Position numbers and translations under genes: made by a program | Notes under the pieces: model-generated | What the model was told of the DNA's origin: nothing | The model's input: the letters and a program-made list of their open reading frames with translations, nothing else | Databases searched by the model: none | In this document: positions 5,369 through 5,885 of the stretch, piece after piece | How positions within the stretch are numbered: the stretch's first letter is position 1 | Layout of the letters: every line of letters begins with the position of its first letter | Source of the DNA: Candidatus Saganbacteria bacterium | GTDB lineage: Bacteria; Margulisbacteria; WOR-1; O2-12-FULL-45-9; XYB2-FULL-48-7 | Assembly: GCA_020051815.1 (NCBI GenBank) | Contig: JAGVQF010000090.1 | Coordinates: forward strand, 1 to 5,885 | Length of the DNA: 5,885 nucleotides | Direction of reading: 5' to 3'

Positions 5369-5885
5369 ATGAAAAGAGCGTTTTTGTTCCTCTGTTTCTT
5401 TGCTGCGATCTGCCTCTCCGCCTCCCTCGCCGCCCCCCTCTCCCTCGACCAAGTGATCAAGAATCTCCAGTCCAACCAATCCAAAATAAAAGACATGTAC
5501 GCCGAGACGGAGACGACGATCACCTCGAACATGGCGATGCCGGGCCAGGAGAACAAAGGCCCCCAGAAGATGGTCCAGAAGGGGAAGATGTGGACAAAGG
5601 GGGATTCAAAGTCAAAGATCGAGATGAGCTCTCCCATGAAGCAGACGACGGTGACGAACGGCGACAAAATGGCGATCATTAATTCCGAAACCGGCCAAAA
5701 GATGGTGCAGGATCTTAGGAAAATGAGGGATCAAGGCACTAAGGGATCGAGGGATCAAGGGGGGATGAGTTTAGATAAGGCCAAGGAGTTTTTTGACCTT
5801 TCAGTTACCAGACTCGATGCCTCAATGCCTGGAAGCCTTGATGCCTATGTCATCACCGGCATTCCCAAGAAAGACAACAAATTCC
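5369..5885 (+). CDS. LolA-like outer-membrane lipoprotein-sorting family protein (3' truncated by window)
   Basis: The frame runs without a stop to the window end, giving 172 residues plus one base. The start is supported by AAGGAG (5356-5361), which ends 7 nt before ATG 5369. Residues 1-21 form a signal peptide (MKRAFLFLCFF and following, ending ASLA); neither C9 nor C15 sits in a proper lipobox, so signal peptidase I cleavage is likely. The mature part follows the pattern of LolA/RseB-like periplasmic proteins: a first helix (LDQVIKNLQSNQSKIKDMYAE), then antiparallel strands with KGKMWTKGDSKSKIEMSSPM, TTVTNGDKMAIINSETGQKM and VQDLRKM. These proteins use a half-barrel to carry lipid or lipoprotein acyl groups across the periplasm. 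This one is better called LolA-like than LolA, because true LolA cannot be told from its paralogues here. Residues 120-132 are encoded by an octamer tandem repeat and look like a hydrophilic loop insertion. A separate promoter precedes it, so it may not belong to the upstream operon. Confidence 0.75.
   Translation, partial: MKRAFLFLCFFAAICLSASLAAPLSLDQVIKNLQSNQSKIKDMYAETETTITSNMAMPGQENKGPQKMVQKGKMWTKGDSKSKIEMSSPMKQTTVTNGDKMAIINSETGQKMVQDLRKMRDQGTKGSRDQGGMSLDKAKEFFDLSVTRLDASMPGSLDAYVITGIPKKDNKF
5726..5765 (+). repeat. Five-copy 8-bp tandem repeat (AGGGATCA type) inside the LolA-like reading frame
   Basis: Consecutive octamers read AGGGATCA, AGGCACTA, AGGGATCG, AGGGATCA and AGGGGGGA (the last degenerate). 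They encode residues 120-132, rich in Arg, Asp, Gln and Gly. Because 8 is not a multiple of 3, gain or loss of one unit would shift the frame. Both alternative frames meet a stop just downstream (TGA at 5766-5768, TAA at 5776-5778). The unit resembles short dispersed repeats I associate with intergenic DNA of some uncultivated bacteria; that resemblance is from memory and unverified. Confidence 0.7.

Noticed and set aside
5350..5679. Minus-strand open frame of 109 codons with a hydrophobic, membrane-like translation
   Set aside because: It is antisense to the LolA-like gene, which has a good Shine-Dalgarno, signal peptide and family pattern. The hydrophobicity arises from complementing Lys/Met/Gly-rich codons.
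1..5885. CRISPR array, tRNA/rRNA genes, insertion sequence or prophage attachment site
   Set aside because: No regularly spaced long repeats, no tRNA-like cloverleaf, no transposase-like frame and no terminal inverted repeats were seen on either strand.

Overview
All genes in this window lie on the plus strand. It looks like a chromosomal segment of a Gram-negative-type (diderm) bacterium: four consecutive proteins carry Sec-type signal peptides, and three of them belong to outer-membrane or periplasm-associated families (PorV/PorQ-like barrel, CsgG/FlgT-like protein, LolA-like protein). The mix of FlgD-Ig-like (YPNPFNP) C-termini, PorV-like barrels with Ig tails and sigma-54 control is common in poorly cultivated lineages such as Saganbacteria/WOR-1, Elusimicrobia, Omnitrophica and the FCB group. 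A lineage call finer than that is a guess.

Layout. 1-435 is the 3' end of a sigma-54-dependent transcriptional activator (end of the AAA+ domain plus a Fis-type DNA-binding domain). 436-661 is a regulatory gap with a tandem 17-bp element (445-461 and 467-483, spaced 22 bp) followed by a near-consensus -24/-12 sigma-54 promoter (523-538). 662-2392 encodes a secreted multidomain protein whose most likely start is a TTG, not the upstream ATG at 632. 2389-3891 overlaps it by 4 bp (ATGA) and encodes a PorV/PorQ-like outer-membrane barrel with two Ig-like domains at its C-terminus. 3894-5324 follows after 2 bp and encodes an exported CsgG/FlgT-like protein ending in a duplicated hydrophobic-hairpin module. 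A small hairpin overlaps that gene's stop codon, and a sigma-70-type promoter (5310-5338) leads into an incomplete LolA-like gene (5369 to the window end). That last gene contains an octamer tandem repeat inside its reading frame.

How it fits together (inference). The three middle genes look like one tightly packed, sigma-54-driven operon, and the activator encoded just upstream is the natural candidate to bind the tandem sites. The operon would deliver a secreted, Fn3/jelly-roll/CARDB-bearing surface protein with a FlgD-Ig-like C-terminal domain, a translationally coupled PorV-like outer-membrane partner, and a CsgG/FlgT-like envelope protein. This suggests a regulated cell-surface display or secretion module in which the barrel protein serves the cargo protein. 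The LolA-like gene appears to have its own promoter and may be a neighbour rather than a member.
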